64,000 bases of DNA from Odobenus rosmarus divergens (GCF_000321225.1 NW_004450397.1:2680389-2744388); one strand, 5' to 3'; counted from the first letter of the stretch, positions 12,928-26,557 are shown. Program-made: numbers and translations. The notes: generated by a model from the letters alone, not told the origin.

Positions 12928-13439
12928 CCAGAATGATGTTATTCCTAATGATATAATAGAAAATTGCACAGTTTTAGTCAACTGTTGACTCTTAATATTG
13001 CTGTAAGTGTACAGACACAGGGTAAAAAGAAAGTGTGTCTTCTAAATGAACTTCCCAAACAATAAGTTTATAGCTTCAATATATATGGCATTTAATGAAT
13101 CTCCTTAAACAGTATTCTATTCTCTTTACCCAAACAATATATGAAACCCCAGTTGCCTTAGCCAACAGTACCTGATAACTGATGGCTCATTGGGCAATGG
13201 AAGACTTTTCCAAAGAAGCTCAATTTTCAAAGCTCAACTTCTGATACATTTATCAGTGTGGTGAATTATTACTCCAATAAAGAAAAATCAAAGATTCCTG
13301 TCAACATAATTTAGTAAATTTTAAAATCTACACTACCTCTTTTCCTTATTTAGATGTTCCATTACAAATGGCGTCATTTTGGCCAGTGAATATACTACTT
13401 TGGAAAGTGTTGAAGCAGGATCTTCTTAAAACTTGACTA

Positions 13440-16400
13440 CCAATTTATTTTATTAAACTGTTATATGTGAGGGTAAGAGAGAACAGGGCAGAGTAGGAGG
13501 ATCCTAAGCTTTCCTCATCCCATAGATACAAGTAGATAACCCACATCAGTATAAATGACGGGCAGAGTGGACTCTCCACAGCAAAAGGTAGAGGAGAGGT
13601 AACATTGAAGAGAATAGGAAGGGCAGAGATGTGGTCAGGGGCTAAAAGGACCTGTGGGACTGCACACAGGAAGAACACTGAGGTTGTGAAGAGGGGACAG
13701 AAACAGACCTTCACACCAGGCACGCAGCAAGGGGAACCCACACAACGAAGATGACTCCCCATAACTTTTGACTTTGAAAACCAAAGGGGGATAATTTTGC
13801 AAGTTCTTACAATCAGCAGGGTTTAACACCTGGAACTTCAAAATCATCTGGCTTGGCTCTGGGAGAGCCAGGAGGGCAATAGGAAGCTGAGTCTCTGACC
13901 TTAAAGAGTATAGCCGGCAGCCCCACAGAGATACAGCATAGAAACAGCAGTTTGAAAAATACTTGGAGTATATGGGAAGGAGATTTCTTTACTAATCTCA
14001 GAGCGTGTGCTGGAGAGACAAGAATTGTTGGGGAACTTCTCCAGGAACAAAGTAGCTGGTGGTTGCCATTTCCCTCCCCCAGTCCCCAGTCTAGATATAA
14101 GGACCCCTATGGGAACCAGCACAACACCAACACTCTCCACCTAATTTGCTAACTTCCTTGATAAGACTGTGCCCTTCCCCTGCACTCTCCTGCACACTCC
14201 CCCTCCAGCCAGGCCTTAGCTCCAGGTCTCCTCCCATAGCAAACACTGCTAACACTGCATGCCCTGCCCCTGTAATCTTCTGCAGATCTGTCTCCTCCAA
14301 CCCTGTCTGCCCCAATCAGGCAGTTGCAAATGCCCTCCTGCAGCAGACCACTGCAGACCTTGCTGGCAATGTGCATTCCAGCCCCACATTCTCCTAAATT
14401 CTTGGCAGGAGACCATCCAAAATGGTGCCACAAGCTGACAGTGTGCAAGCAGCCCCAACAAGGGCCAACACCCCTCCAAGCGACTCCTGCCAGGAAGAGA
14501 AGATAACCACACACTCCTAGCAGTGGACAGGGGACAGACAACTGGTCTGACTGTAGGCCCTGCCCACCAACAAAGGCTTCTCAGGGAAAGCACCCTTCAG
14601 TTCTGTGTTACTTCATTTCTGGCAAATGCCTGGTTGGACTCAACTCAAGCCCAAGGTAGCCCAGACTGGCCCACTAACAACACAGGGAGACAAAACCCTA
14701 CCTATGACAAACAAAGAAAGCCATTGCTGATGACTGGACTGAAGGCAAATGCAGCTGAGCCACTGTAGTATGGTGCATGCAACACACATAGGAAACACCC
14801 TTAAAGCACCAGGTTCTGGTGAACAGGGGACACTGCACTTCAGGGCACTATAGGACTTCTTTCCATAAGGCCACTATTTTCAAGAGCAGTAGATGTAACC
14901 AACTTTCCTTACGCACAGAAGCAGACACAGAGAGTTAGACAAAATGAGGAGACAGAGGAATATGTCCCAAATGAAAGAACAGGGCAAAATCACACCAAGA
15001 GAGCTAAACAGAACAAAGACAAGTAACATGCCTGATAGAGAATTTAAAATATGGGTCATAAAGATACTCACTAGACTGGAAAAAGAGTGGAGGACCTCAC
15101 TGAGATCCTTAACAAAGAAATAGAAAACATTAAAAAGGACAAATCAGAGATGAAAAAAGGAATTCATGGCCACTAAATCAGCCCTGTAAGAAATGTTAAA
15201 GGGAACATTTTGAGTGGAAAGGAAAGACCATTAAGCATAAGAAAAATAGGAAGCACAGAAACATTAGGTATATCTATAAAAACCCATCAAGGGATTCACA
15301 AAATAAAATGATGTAAAGTATGACACCACATATCTAAAATAGGGGGGGGAGAGGAGTAAAGAATGAAATGACCATCAACTTAATTTAGGCTGCTATATGC
15401 ACAAGATGTTATATACAAACCAAATGGTAACCACAAATCAAAAACCAGTAATAGATATGCAAAAAATAAAGAGAAAAGAATCAAAGTACATCACTAAAGA
15501 AAACCAGCAAACTGAGAGAGAAAAGAGCAAGAGAATAGAGAACTACAAAACCATCATAAAACAAGTAACAAAATGGCAATATGCATATACCTATCAGTAA
15601 TAACTGAATGTAAATGAATGGACTAAGTGCTCTAATCAAAATACACAGCGTGACAGAATGGATAAAAAAGCAAGACCCATTTATATGCTGCCTACAAGAG
15701 ATTCATTTCAGAATTAAAGACACATTCAGATTGAAGGTGAAGGGATGGAAAGGCATTTACCATGTAAATGGAAGTGAAAAGCAAGCTAGGGTAGCAATAT
15801 TTCTATCAGACAAGATAGACTAAAACAAAGACTGCTACAAAAGACAAAGAAGGACACTATATAATCATAAAGGAAAAATCCAACAAGATATAACAATTTC
15901 AGATATTTATGCACCCAAGAGAGGAGCACCCAAATACCTAAAGCAGTTAATAACAAACATAAAAGAAGTAATTGATAGTAATACAATAATAGTAGTGGAT
16001 TTTAACACCCCATTTACATCAATGGATAGATCATCCAAACAGAAAATCAACAAGGAAACAGAGGCTTTGAATGATACTTTGAACCAGATGGACTTAACAG
16101 ATATATTCAGAACATTCCATCATAAAACAGCAGGATACACATGCTTTTAAAGTGCACATGGAACATTCTCCAGAATAGATCACATATTTGGTCACAAAAC
16201 AAGCCTCAACAAATTCAGGAAGATCAGTCATACCATGCATCTTTTCCAACCACATTACTATGAAATTAGAAATCAACCACGAAAAAAAAAATCTGTAAAC
16301 AACACAAATATCTGGAGATTATATAACATTCTATGGAACAATGAATGGTTCAACTAAGAAATCAAAGAGGAAATAAGAAGATACATGGAGATAAATGACA

Positions 16401-19400
16401 ATGAAAGAACAGCAGTCCAAAATCTTTGGGATGCAGCAAAAGCTGTTCCAAGAGGAAAGTTTGCAGCAATACAGGCCTACCTTAAGAAGCAAGAAAAATT
16501 TTAAATAAATAGCTGAACTTTATACCTAAAGGAGACAGAAGAACAAAAAACAAAACTCAAAACTAGTAGAAGAAAGGAATTATAAAGATTAGAGCAGAAG
16601 TAAATGAAATATAAACTAAAAAACGATAGAACATACCAATGAAACCAAGACCTGGTTTTTTGAAAAGATAAAGGTGATACACCTTTAGCCAGATACATTT
16701 TAAAAAAAGAAAAAGGAGAGATGACTCGAATAAAATTAGAAATGAACAAGGAGAGATATAACAAGCAACATCACAGAAATACAAAGGATTGTAAGAGAAT
16801 ATTATGAAAAATTTTATGCCAGCAAATTGGACAACCTAGGATAAATTTCTAGAAACAGGACCTTCCAAAACCGAATCAGGAAGAAAGAGAAAATCTGAAC
16901 ACACTGATTACCAGCAGTGAAATTAAGTCTTTAATAAACAAACTTCCAACAAAGTCCATGACCAGATGACTTTACAGGTGAATTCTAGCAAACATTTAAA
17001 GGAGATTTAATAGCCATTCTTCTTAAACTGTTCCAAATATGTAAGAGGAAGAAAACCGTCTGAATTCATTCTATGAGGCCAGCATTGCCTTGTTACTAAA
17101 ACCAGATAAAGACACAACAAAAAAGAACTACAGGGCAATAGCTCTGATAAACATAGATGCTAAAATCCTCAACAACATATTAGCAAACTGAATCCAACCA
17201 TACATTAAAAAAAATCACTCACCAATGATCAACTGCAAGAGTGGTTCAATATTCACAAAGCAATCAGATACATCACATCAACAAGAGAAAGGATAAAAAC
17301 CATATGACCATCTCAATAGATAAAGAAAAAGAATTTGACAAGTACAACATCCACTCATGATAAAAACCCTCCATGAAGTAGGTTTAGAGGGAATATACCT
17401 CAACATAAAAAAGGCCACATGAAAAACCCACAGCTAACATCATACTTAATGGTAAAAAAACAGAGATTTTCCCCTAAGATTAGGAACAAGACAAGGATGT
17501 CCTCTCTCAACACTTTTATTCAACAGAGTACTAGAAGTCCTAGCCAAAGCAATCAGAAAAGATAAAGAAATAAAAGGCATCCAAACTGGTAAGGAAAAAG
17601 TAAAACTTTCACTGTTGCAGATGACATGATACTATATATAGAAAACCCTAAAGATTCCACCAAAAAACTACTAGAACTGAAAATGAATTCATAAAGTGAC
17701 AGAATATAAAATCAATATACAGAAATCTCTTGCATTTCTATACCCTAATAAGGAAGCAGCAGAAAGAAATTAAGAAAACTATCCCATTTACAATTGCACC
17801 AAAAATAATAAATACCTAGATATAAACTTAACCAAGGAAGTGAAAGACCTGTACTCTGAAAACCACAAAATACTGATGAAAGAAACTGAAGATGACACAA
17901 AGAAATGGAAAGATGTTCCATGCACATGGATTGGAAGAATAAATATTGTTAAAATTCCCATGATACCCAAAGCAATTTACAAATTTAATGGAATCTCTAT
18001 CAAATTATCAACAGCATTTTCACAGAACTAGAACAAATAATCCTAAAATTTGTATGGAACTACAAAAGATCCCAAATAACCAAAGCAATCTTGAAAATGA
18101 AGAACAAAGATGGAGGTATCACAATTTCAGATTTCAAGATATACTACAAAGCTGTAGTAACCAGAATGGTATGGTACAAAAATAGACACATAGATCAATG
18201 GAACAGAATAGAGAGTCCAGAAATGAATATATGGTCAATTAATCTTCAACAAAAGAGGCACAAATATGGAGTAGAAAAAAGACAAATGGTCTTGGGAAAA
18301 CTGGACAGCTATGTGCAAAAGAATAAAACTGGACCACTTCTTATACCATACACAAAAATAAACTCAAAATGGATTAAGGACCTAAATGTGAGACCCCAAA
18401 CCATAAAAATTCTAGAAGAGAGCACAGGCAGTAAGTTCTCTAATGTTGGTCACAGCAACATCCTTTTAAATATGTCTCCTGAGACAAGGGAAACAAAAGC
18501 AAAAATAAACTACTGGGACTACATCAAAAAGCTTCTGTACAGAAAAGGAAACAACCAAGAAAACTAAAAGGCAACCTACTGGATGGAAAAAAAAAAATTT
18601 ACAAATGACATATTCAATAAAGGGTTAGTATCCAAAATATATAAAGAATTTATACAACACCAAAAAAAAAATCTAATTAAAAATGGGCAGAAGACATGAA
18701 CAGACATTTCTCCAAAGAAGACATACAGATGGCCAACAGACACATGAAAAGATGCTCAACATCATTAGTCATCAGAGAAATGCAAATCAAAACCACAATG
18801 AGATATCACCTCACACCTGTCAGAATGACTAAAATCAAAACACAAGCAATAAATGTTAGCAGGGATGTGAAGAAAAAGGAACACTTGTGCACTGTTGGTG
18901 GGAATGCAAACTGGTGTAGCCACTGTGGAAAACAGTATGGAGGTTCCTCAAAAAATAAAAACAGAACTACCATATGATCTTGTAATTCCCCTATTGAATA
19001 TTACTCAAGAATACAGAAACAGTAATTTGAAAAGATATATGCACCCCTAGGTTTATTGCAGCATTATTTACAATAGCCAAATTATGGAAGCAGCCCAAGT
19101 GTCCACTGATAGATGAATGGATAAAGAAGAGGTGCCATATATATAATGGATTATTACTTAGCCATAAAAAAATAAAATCTTGCTATTTGCAACAACATGG
19201 ATCTAGAGAGTATAATGCTTAGCAAAATAAGTCACTTAGAGAAAGACAAATACCATATGATTTCATTCATATGGGACATTTAAGAAACAAAACAAATGAA
19301 CAAAGAAAAAAGAGACAAACCAGAAAACAGACTCTTAACTAAAGAGAACCAACTGACAGTTACCAGAGGGGAGGTGGGTGGGAAGATGGGTAAACCTGGA

Positions 19401-19515
19401 GGGGGGGGTTAAGAGTCCACTTCTCATGATGAACACTGAGTAATGTATAGAATTGTTGAATCACTATATTGTATACCTGACACTAATATAACACTATATG
19501 TTTACCAGAATTAAA
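13440..19515 (+). mobile_element. L1 element B, near full-length, degenerate
   Basis: The GC-rich 5' UTR lies at about 13470-14880, with AGTAGGAGGATCCTAAGCTT near its start. An abrupt junction near 15160 shows that most of ORF1 is missing. The ORF2 remnant is at about 15590-19290, and the 3' UTR ends GAATCACTATATTGTATACC...AATTAAAAAAAA near 19515. It belongs to the same carnivore lineage as element A but keeps more of ORF2. No clear TSD was found. Confidence 0.9.
15590..19290 (+). pseudogene. L1 ORF2 remnant (element B)
   Basis: The N-terminal endonuclease region starts near 15614 and contains WIKKQDPFICCLQEIHF, a clear L1 ORF2 signature. The reverse transcriptase active-site bases GCAGATGAC are at 17618-17626; one T appears lost just before them, shifting the frame. 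The longest surviving open segment is 18091-18567 (158 codons, C-terminal third). Many stops and indels occur, so the element is inactive. Confidence 0.9.
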
Positions 19516-20309
19516 AAAAAGTTTTATGCATCTCATAATTTTTATTTGGAATTTTAGGGAATATCAATTTTCATATTGATAACTGAGTTTCCAATAACTC
19601 TCCCTTAGATAATTTTATCACTCTAACAATTTAACTTTGTATTTAATTCTAAAAGAATGCTTTATGCAAAACAAATTAAGTTGAAATCTTTCAACAAAAC
19701 AAGAACTCTCTCTTTTAATGAACAACCAGTGTAAGGAATTGAACAAAATATGTTTACTGTATTCAAAAATACTGTTAGGTGAGTCTGAGAGGATGTTAGT
19801 CAATGTTGAAAGTATAAGCATCGGAAGGATGATATATTCCAGTTTATTTCCCTTAGAGCAAAAAGTGACAAATTTTTATAACATCTTAATATAAAACACT
19901 TATCTAAAGTTGTGGGGTGTTTTGTTTTTGATTTGTTTTGATTTTTGCTCACTAAGGCACTGTTGAATTTTGGGTACATGGATGGGCTCTTTGAGTTCTA
20001 AAAGAATAAAAGCTGCTTTTCTAAGACCCCTCCTTATTCCCAGGAAGCTAATTGTACAATAAGATTCTTGGAGTCAATAAGTGCCATTAGCATAACCACA
20101 GAAATGAAATTTTGAAATATTTCTTGTACTTAAACAGAAATTAATTTTAAAGTATTCCTAGGAGCAAGCACAGATTTAGCTGGAAACTGGAGCTGCACAC
20201 CCAAGAGATGTTACTCTGACTCATATTGCATTTTAGCAAGGGCAACTTAATCACAGGAGAGACAACATTGAGCCAATCAATAAAAATTCATCTGGAGGTT
20301 TTAGGGCAG

Positions 20310-20815
20310 GACATAGAGGATAAGACCATGAGATTTGGAGTCATATAGCCCCCAAGTCAAGACTCCAATACCTAAGTTGTGTGGCCTTGGAGAAGTTGCT
20401 TTCATCTCTAAGCCCAGTTTTCTTCTTGTATGAAGTAGGATATGTGCTAGCACTGTCCAACAGAAATATAATGTGAACCACATATGTAATTTTAAATTTT
20501 TAGTAACATTTTTAAAAAGCAGGTGAAATTGATTTTAAAATATATTTTATCACATGTAATCAATATAAAATTATTAATAAAATATTCTGTATTTTTTTCC
20601 TAAAATCTGAAATCTGGTGAGCATTTTACAATTATAGTGTATTTCAAGTTGCACCAGCTGCATTTCTAGTGTTCAATAGCTACATGTGAGTCATAAATGC
20701 CATAATAGTATAATGCAGTTATATATCTACCCCATAGGGTTGTAGTAAGGATAAAATGAGAAAACATGTATAAAGGGCTTAGAGCAGTGCTTGGCAAATA
20801 ACAAGGACTAAAAAA
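20310..20815 (+). repeat. MIR element split by a DNA transposon
   Basis: The MIR 5' and core half (GAGATTTGGAGTCATATAGC ... GTGTGGCCTTGGAGAAGTTG) ends near 20450. The 3' half (CTACCCCATAGGGTTGTAGT ... GAGCAGTGCTTGGCAAATAA) resumes near 20716 and ends near 20815. The intervening 265 bases are a different element. Confidence 0.8.
20450..20715 (+). mobile_element. Non-autonomous hAT-type DNA transposon remnant
   Basis: It starts AGCACTGTCCAACAGAAATA with internal GTGAACCACATATGTAATTT and ends near GTTCAATAGCTACATGTGAG. This matches a common mammalian MER element of the hAT-Charlie type, whose terminal repeats read CAGTGCTGTCCAA. The right terminal repeat is lost. I am unsure of the subfamily name. 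Confidence 0.6.
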
Positions 20816-21389
20816 AAAGTAGTCATGAAAACTGTTATTACTACCACTGAGAATTACAACAGCCTATGTATTAAGCTGGGGGGGTGGTAATGCAAAAATA
20901 TGACATGCCCGCTTTCCAGTAATTACAAAGTTAAGAAGGTAAGACAAATACACAGTTAACTATAATTTATGGTATCTTGTTACCATATGAATTGTATCAA
21001 TAAAATGCAATGAATGCTCAGAATAGGAAGAGCTCTCTACTAGGGATGCCTTATACCAAAAAGATGAAGAAAATAATTTTGAACTGGGGCTTAATATATG
21101 GGTTGACTTTTACTAGGAAGATATAGTTGAGGACCATGGAAATAGCGAAGAAAAATATTTCACGAGACGGAATAACAGAAGCAACAATCCAAAGATGGGG
21201 AAATTTAAAATATATTCAAGAAATTATGACATATCATTTGATAGAGAACATAGGATTCATGTAAAAGTGTAGTTGGTTGAGTAAATGCTGATTTGTATGG
21301 GAATGCAGAGGTCTTGAAAGTCTTATTAAGATACTAGAACATTATTCAGTGTCAGAAGCCAATAGCAAAAAAAAAAAAAAAAAAAAGCA

Positions 21390-21560
21390 CAGATTTGGTA
21401 GTCAGAGATCTGATTTCAACCAGGTTCTTTAACTGCCATAAATACATTTTCTTACCTTGGGCAAGTCATTTCATCTCAGCTGTTTGTTTGTAAAATGAGA
21501 TGGTTGGATCTAAAACAAAACCTGAGAACGTCAGAGTTGTAAGGAGCCTCTTTGCTGCTG
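21390..21560 (+). repeat. MIR
   Basis: The MIR core order is visible: GATTTGGTAGTCAGAGATCT, CTTGGGCAAGTCATTTCATC, GTAAAATGAGATGGTTGGAT. A 20-base A run precedes it. Confidence 0.75.
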
Positions 21561-22259
21561 TTATTGTGGCTGCTTTTGGTGTTGTGCTATTCAAATTTAT
21601 GGTATTTTAAAATAGGAGTGACATAATTGAAGAAACACCTTAGGAGTTAATATGTAGATTTTAAAGTAAAGAAATTATAATAAAAAGATCATTTGGTGTA
21701 CCATCTTCCAAATTAAAACAGGGACTTAACAGTTTTAAATTAATGAACTATAGAAAATTAGTAAAAAAGAATGGATAGAACTTGGGCTGAGGATAGAGAA
21801 GCAGGAAAGGTGAGAAATGAATGTCACTATACTTTGAGGTCTGGAAAACAGAGATAATATAGTATCCAAAATAGAAATGGAAAAAACTAAAGAGATAATT
21901 TTGCTAGAAATGTGAGAAGGGATTTAACATGAATCTTTATCAGTTGGGTCTGATTTTTAATATGTACAATATATGCCTTAAAAGGTTATGTATTTAAGAA
22001 TTAATGGAGATACATATATCTCCTGCAAGAACATGGATGTTTTAGTTTTCGAGTTCCACAAAGTAGTAAAATCAACACTGAAAAGACTTAATGAGATTAA
22101 CACAAGCATTAAGCTTAAGAGCCTATTTACCTATGAAATTCAGTGGCATTCATAGAAAAGCCCCAAAGTGTCATACTTATCTGAATTTTAATTCATGAAA
22201 GACACACTCAAGAATGAGTGTAAATGAAGCAAGACTTTTTGAACAGTAAAGATTTTGAC

Positions 22260-22400
22260 CCAAATGCCAGATTTACCTTTTCTGAGTCCCTTTCTCCATT
22301 AGCTAAAAAAGGGAGAATCTCTACTTCTTAGGGTTAAGTACAGAACATATGAAGTAACATATGGAGCTGTAGATGCCCAATAAATGATGGTTACTATTTC
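22260..22400 (+). repeat. MIR, 3' part
   Basis: TCTGAGTCCCTTTCTCCATT, an AAAAAGGGAGAATCTCTACTT-type section and the end GATGCCCAATAAATGATGGT follow MIR order. Confidence 0.65.
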
Positions 22401-22540
22401 AGGTCATTCTGAGAAAACTGAAAGACAAAGAAATATACTCATATCCTAACTACTTTAAAAATGTTGTAAAAGTCTTTGTACTCCTACTTATATCAGACCT
22501 TAACTCCTCACGATTGGGGTCAAAAATACTGTAACCTTGA

Positions 22541-22648
22541 GGCACCTAGCTGGCTCAGTTGGTAGAGCAAGCAACTCTTGATTTCAGGTTGTGAGTTTGA
22601 GCCCCATGTTGGATGTACAGATTACTTAAAAATAAAGTCTTAAAAAAT
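22541..22648 (+). mobile_element. Older, short tRNA-derived carnivore SINE
   Basis: GGCACCTAGCTGGCTCAGTT plus a B-box-like GGTTGTGAGTTTGAGCCCC and the end GATTACTTAAAAATAAAGTC define the shorter, older SINE type. It lacks the long CT-rich body. Its tail meets the TSD of the next SINE. Confidence 0.85.
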
Positions 22649-22665
22649 ATATATATTGTAATCTT

Positions 22666-22855
22666 TTTTTAAAAAAAGATTTTATTTATTTGAGAGAGAG
22701 GAAGAGAAGATGAGCAGGGGAGAGGGGACAGAGGGGAGGGAAAAGCAGGTTCTCCACTAAGCAGGGAGCCCAATTCAGGGCTCGATTCCAGGACCATGAG
22801 ATCATGACCTGAGCCTAAGGCAGACACTTAACCAACTGAGTCACCCAGGCACCCC
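22666..22855 (-). mobile_element. SINEC inserted at the tail of an older SINE
   Basis: This minus-strand SINE (TTTTAAAAAAAGATTTTATT to TCACCCAGGCACCCC) has a perfect 16-bp TSD (TATATATTGTAATCTT) at 22650-22665 and 22856-22871. It lies tail-to-tail with the SINE ending at 22648. Confidence 0.93.
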
Positions 22856-25434
22856 TATATATTGTAATCTTAAGAAGAATTTGTCTTGGTTAGGAGGTAA
22901 GTGTTGAAAAGTTTAAAATAATTCTTGGCTATTCTAGGTGTGTATTCTTAAAATCAAATTGAATTTTCAGACATATGTGTATCTATAATGAATTAAAAAC
23001 CCTTCACTTTGAAAAAGTGCCAATATTTCATTTGCACATTCCATTATCATGAGATTAAGACTTTCCAATTTGTTGGTTTATCCAAAGTGATTACATATAC
23101 CCAGATAAAATTTTATGACTTGACTTTAATGGGCTAATTCATTCTATAAACTTCTTCAAGAGATTCTATTGTTAATGTGCTTAAATCAGTAAGTATATTA
23201 AAATATTCAAGTTTTTATTCCAAATCCAATTGAGACAGTTTTGCTCAAGATATTGTTAAACATATTTTTCAAAAAGTTTCTCTTTAACACAAAGCAGTAA
23301 GAAGCTATATCATCTTAAGAAAGTTATAAGTTTATTTGGAGCTAAAATTTCAGAGACCTACTAATTTTCAAAGGTTGGCTTTCTCATTTAATAGCAGAGC
23401 AATACTTTCGATAGATGAAATTTACTGCTTGTCTTCTAAGCCAAAATAAATGGCAAATTCATCCAATAGAGTAAAATAGAGAGCAACACATGTAATTTTC
23501 ATTCAAACCCCATTGGTCATCAAAAAAGATGCTGATTTAATCAATAAAGTATTTCGAAATCTTGGTAAATAAAAACAAGAACTGATTAAGTTTTTCAGAG
23601 ATATGTGAAGAGATAGTCATAAGCACTTGCTGTTGATATATACTGAGTTATTTATATGAAAGAATAGTAATCACAAAATTATGTTACTCTTTTCCCCAGC
23701 CTGCTTATTTTGTTCCCATTCTGTGAAGTTTGGTTATCCTAATAACTTAAATGTTAACAAAAGAAGAGAAGCAAGTCATTTTTTATATAATATTCAAATA
23801 TTTATAGTTTATTGTAAAATACATTTATGAATCAACTTGGCTATTTCTATTTTTAAATCAATGTTGATTATGTTTTTTAATCAGATATTTTCAATCTATG
23901 TGATATTAATGGAATATGTGCATTCACACCTTGGTATAATTATTCTTGCTAGAATACTATGCTAAATTGCCTTTTAAACTATTCAGTAATTACATGTTAC
24001 AAGACAATTGTTTTGGTTAAACTGTGTTATAACACTTTAATAAAATAAAGTATAAATATATAACATCACTTATTTTTTGTTACTTCACATTTTTAAGGAG
24101 GCATATTAACTTTAACATAAACATTAGCACAAGTTTTTATAAATTCTCATGGTACTGCTAAAAATTTTATCTGTACCAGATTTTTATTCCATTGACCAAG
24201 TTGTGGATAAATGTTCTTCTTCAAATTTGTCATTAAGACTCTGCATTGGGATGACAAATGATTTATATTCTGATTTATTTTTCATTGTCAATCACCAGGA
24301 TATTTAGAGAGATACCTGTACACATGTCTGTAAATACTCCACTTTCTGGAGATGCTACCAATAATCATATTGTAATTTTTTTTTTGAGAGTGCCACCTCT
24401 CTCACGCCAACTAGATACTAATATAGTAATTGACCCATCCTGGTAAGTAATTCTGAAAATCTTCTAGCCTAGAAAGGGTTTAGCTCAATTCCCAGTAAAG
24501 CTAATTTTAGGTCAGACATTGTATGCCATGTAATAATCCCATATACTTTAAATAAAGTTGAACATGATTATAAATTTATACACATTTTAGGAATAAGTTA
24601 ATATATATATAATCACAATCTTGCAATCTTCTGTAAATGAGTTCAAGTAAACCTGAAAAACCTCACCATAAACTTACTAAAGTCTGTTCTATCAAATACA
24701 AGTTTTTGAAACACCTGAGGCATGGTGCTGCTGAATTATATAATCCTATCATTAGGTTCTAATATTATGTTCTCTATTTTATTGAACTTTCAGAAACTAC
24801 CAAGAACCTTTATAAATGTTTACAATTATGATTTTTACAGATTTGACTTCAACAAAAAATAATGATTTAAAGCTAAATCTTCCTTTTTATGAGCTTTGGT
24901 TCTGTTTCATTTCAAATATAGAAAATAATATTTACCCCCTTCCTATCTGTTGTATGAAAACTACAAGAAAAAAGGTATTTGTTTGACTCTTAGGAAAGTC
25001 ACAAACAGCAGTTGTCTGTAGAATGAGGCTAGAAGTAGAATCCATATGTAATGCTTCTGTCAGCAAAGACTTAGTAGAAGAGGGTTTATAATAAATATTC
25101 ACATTTGCTTCTTTGGACACTCTAATCCATCCTAAGGATCTTTGCTGTGTCAGGTTTTGTTCTAGATGAAGAAGCCCAGTAGTTATAAAGGTTTGCAAAT
25201 AGGCCATATTTATCATGGTTAGCTTTACTTTTATAACTTTTCTCTGTTTTCAAAATACTCATGATATTTTGGGGTGTAATTTGTGATTAAATATTTCACT
25301 GTGACTTTGATGACATCATTAAAGAATTTTGACTGTGAAACAGACAAATTTTATTTTCACAATATATCACCTACTTAAAATCTGTCAAGAAGGCATCATT
25401 GATAACAATACCATGCTGGATGTGGAAAACACAA

Positions 25435-25680
25435 GGCTAAAAGCCCAGGCTCTGGATTCAAAGTGACTGTGATTTAATGATACCTCCCTCGATACCTCCA
25501 TATCATGCATACCTCCTCTTGAGCAAGCTACTTCACCTTTCTAAACCTCTCTTTGTTCATCCATATAATGAAGTTAATATTATTTTATCATTAGATCTTG
25601 CAAGGATTATATGAAATTATTCACATCAGGTACAAAATCTAGTATCTAGCATGTTGGCAGTTTAATCACTTTTAAATATT
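25435..25680 (+). repeat. MIR
   Basis: CCAGGCTCTGGATTCAAAGT, GAGCAAGCTACTTCACCTTT and GCAAGGATTATATGAAATTA ... CTAGTATCTAGCA follow the MIR consensus order, with a short local duplication (GATACCTCC). Confidence 0.75.
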
Positions 25681-26523
25681 ACTGGAATGATAATATGCCC
25701 TCTAAGTATGATTAGATAATCCCATGGATAGTCCTATTCTCATACTTTTTTGCCCCACATACTGACTTTATGTAAACATATTTCATTATTTTTACTTACC
25801 TCTAAATTCCCTGATAAGTTTGCTACCAGACTTCCTTAATAAAAGCATTAGAACTGGATTGCTGATATGTTTTTCACTTGAAGGAAATTATTCACTAAAA
25901 ATTTTACAGTATAAAAATTGAGAATACTCTGTACTATATTTAGCTCTTATGTAATATAAACTTAGTTTAACAGAATTTTGAATTTTAAATTAGAGTAAAA
26001 AAACCTAAGTCATCCTTGAACTGGAGGTATTTATTTTCACTTCAACTCCAAAAAAAAGTTCATAAGTGTCATAATTTTAAAGCATAAATGTATATTATAA
26101 CTAAAGATTTAGCATAATTATAACAAGTCAAAGTATAATGCAAAATTTAACATGTAAATTGCCCATTATATAGGGACGTAGATTTTAAACCTATGCTTTA
26201 GACATTTTTTCACAAATAATTCACTTGAAAAAGAAACTTCTATTGCTTAGCTGCTTTCCCCCTCATCTTCTCAAAATTAGTTATTAATCCCAAATATAAG
26301 GAGACTAGGAGGGCATTTGATAAAATAGGGCATTAGGCTTTACTTCCTTATTTTAAATTTTTATAATCATTGACATGTCTTAATTTTGACTGGAATTACT
26401 TCCTATACAAATGAGAGCTCATATTTAACGACTGACATCTAATATGAGTCTATTGAATTACAATTGAAACAAAACTGTGTATTCCATTGCTTAGAAACTG
26501 GGACTGCTTGAAATTAAACTTTG

Positions 26524-26528
<5 letters not shown>

Positions 26529-26557
<29 letters not shown>
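26529..26557 (+). repeat. (CT)n microsatellite forming the SPAG16 acceptor pyrimidine tract
   Basis: There are about 14 uninterrupted CT units directly in front of the acceptor AG at 26558-26559. The tract acts as the polypyrimidine tract of the final SPAG16 exon while also being a slippage-prone microsatellite. Confidence 0.9.

Noticed and set aside
14149..14593. Minus-strand open frames of 114-130 codons
   Set aside because: They lie antisense in the GC-rich 5' UTR of L1 element B; low stop density there reflects composition.
18091..18567. 158-codon plus-strand open frame as a possible gene
   Set aside because: It is the surviving C-terminal piece of L1 ORF2 in element B, not a host gene.
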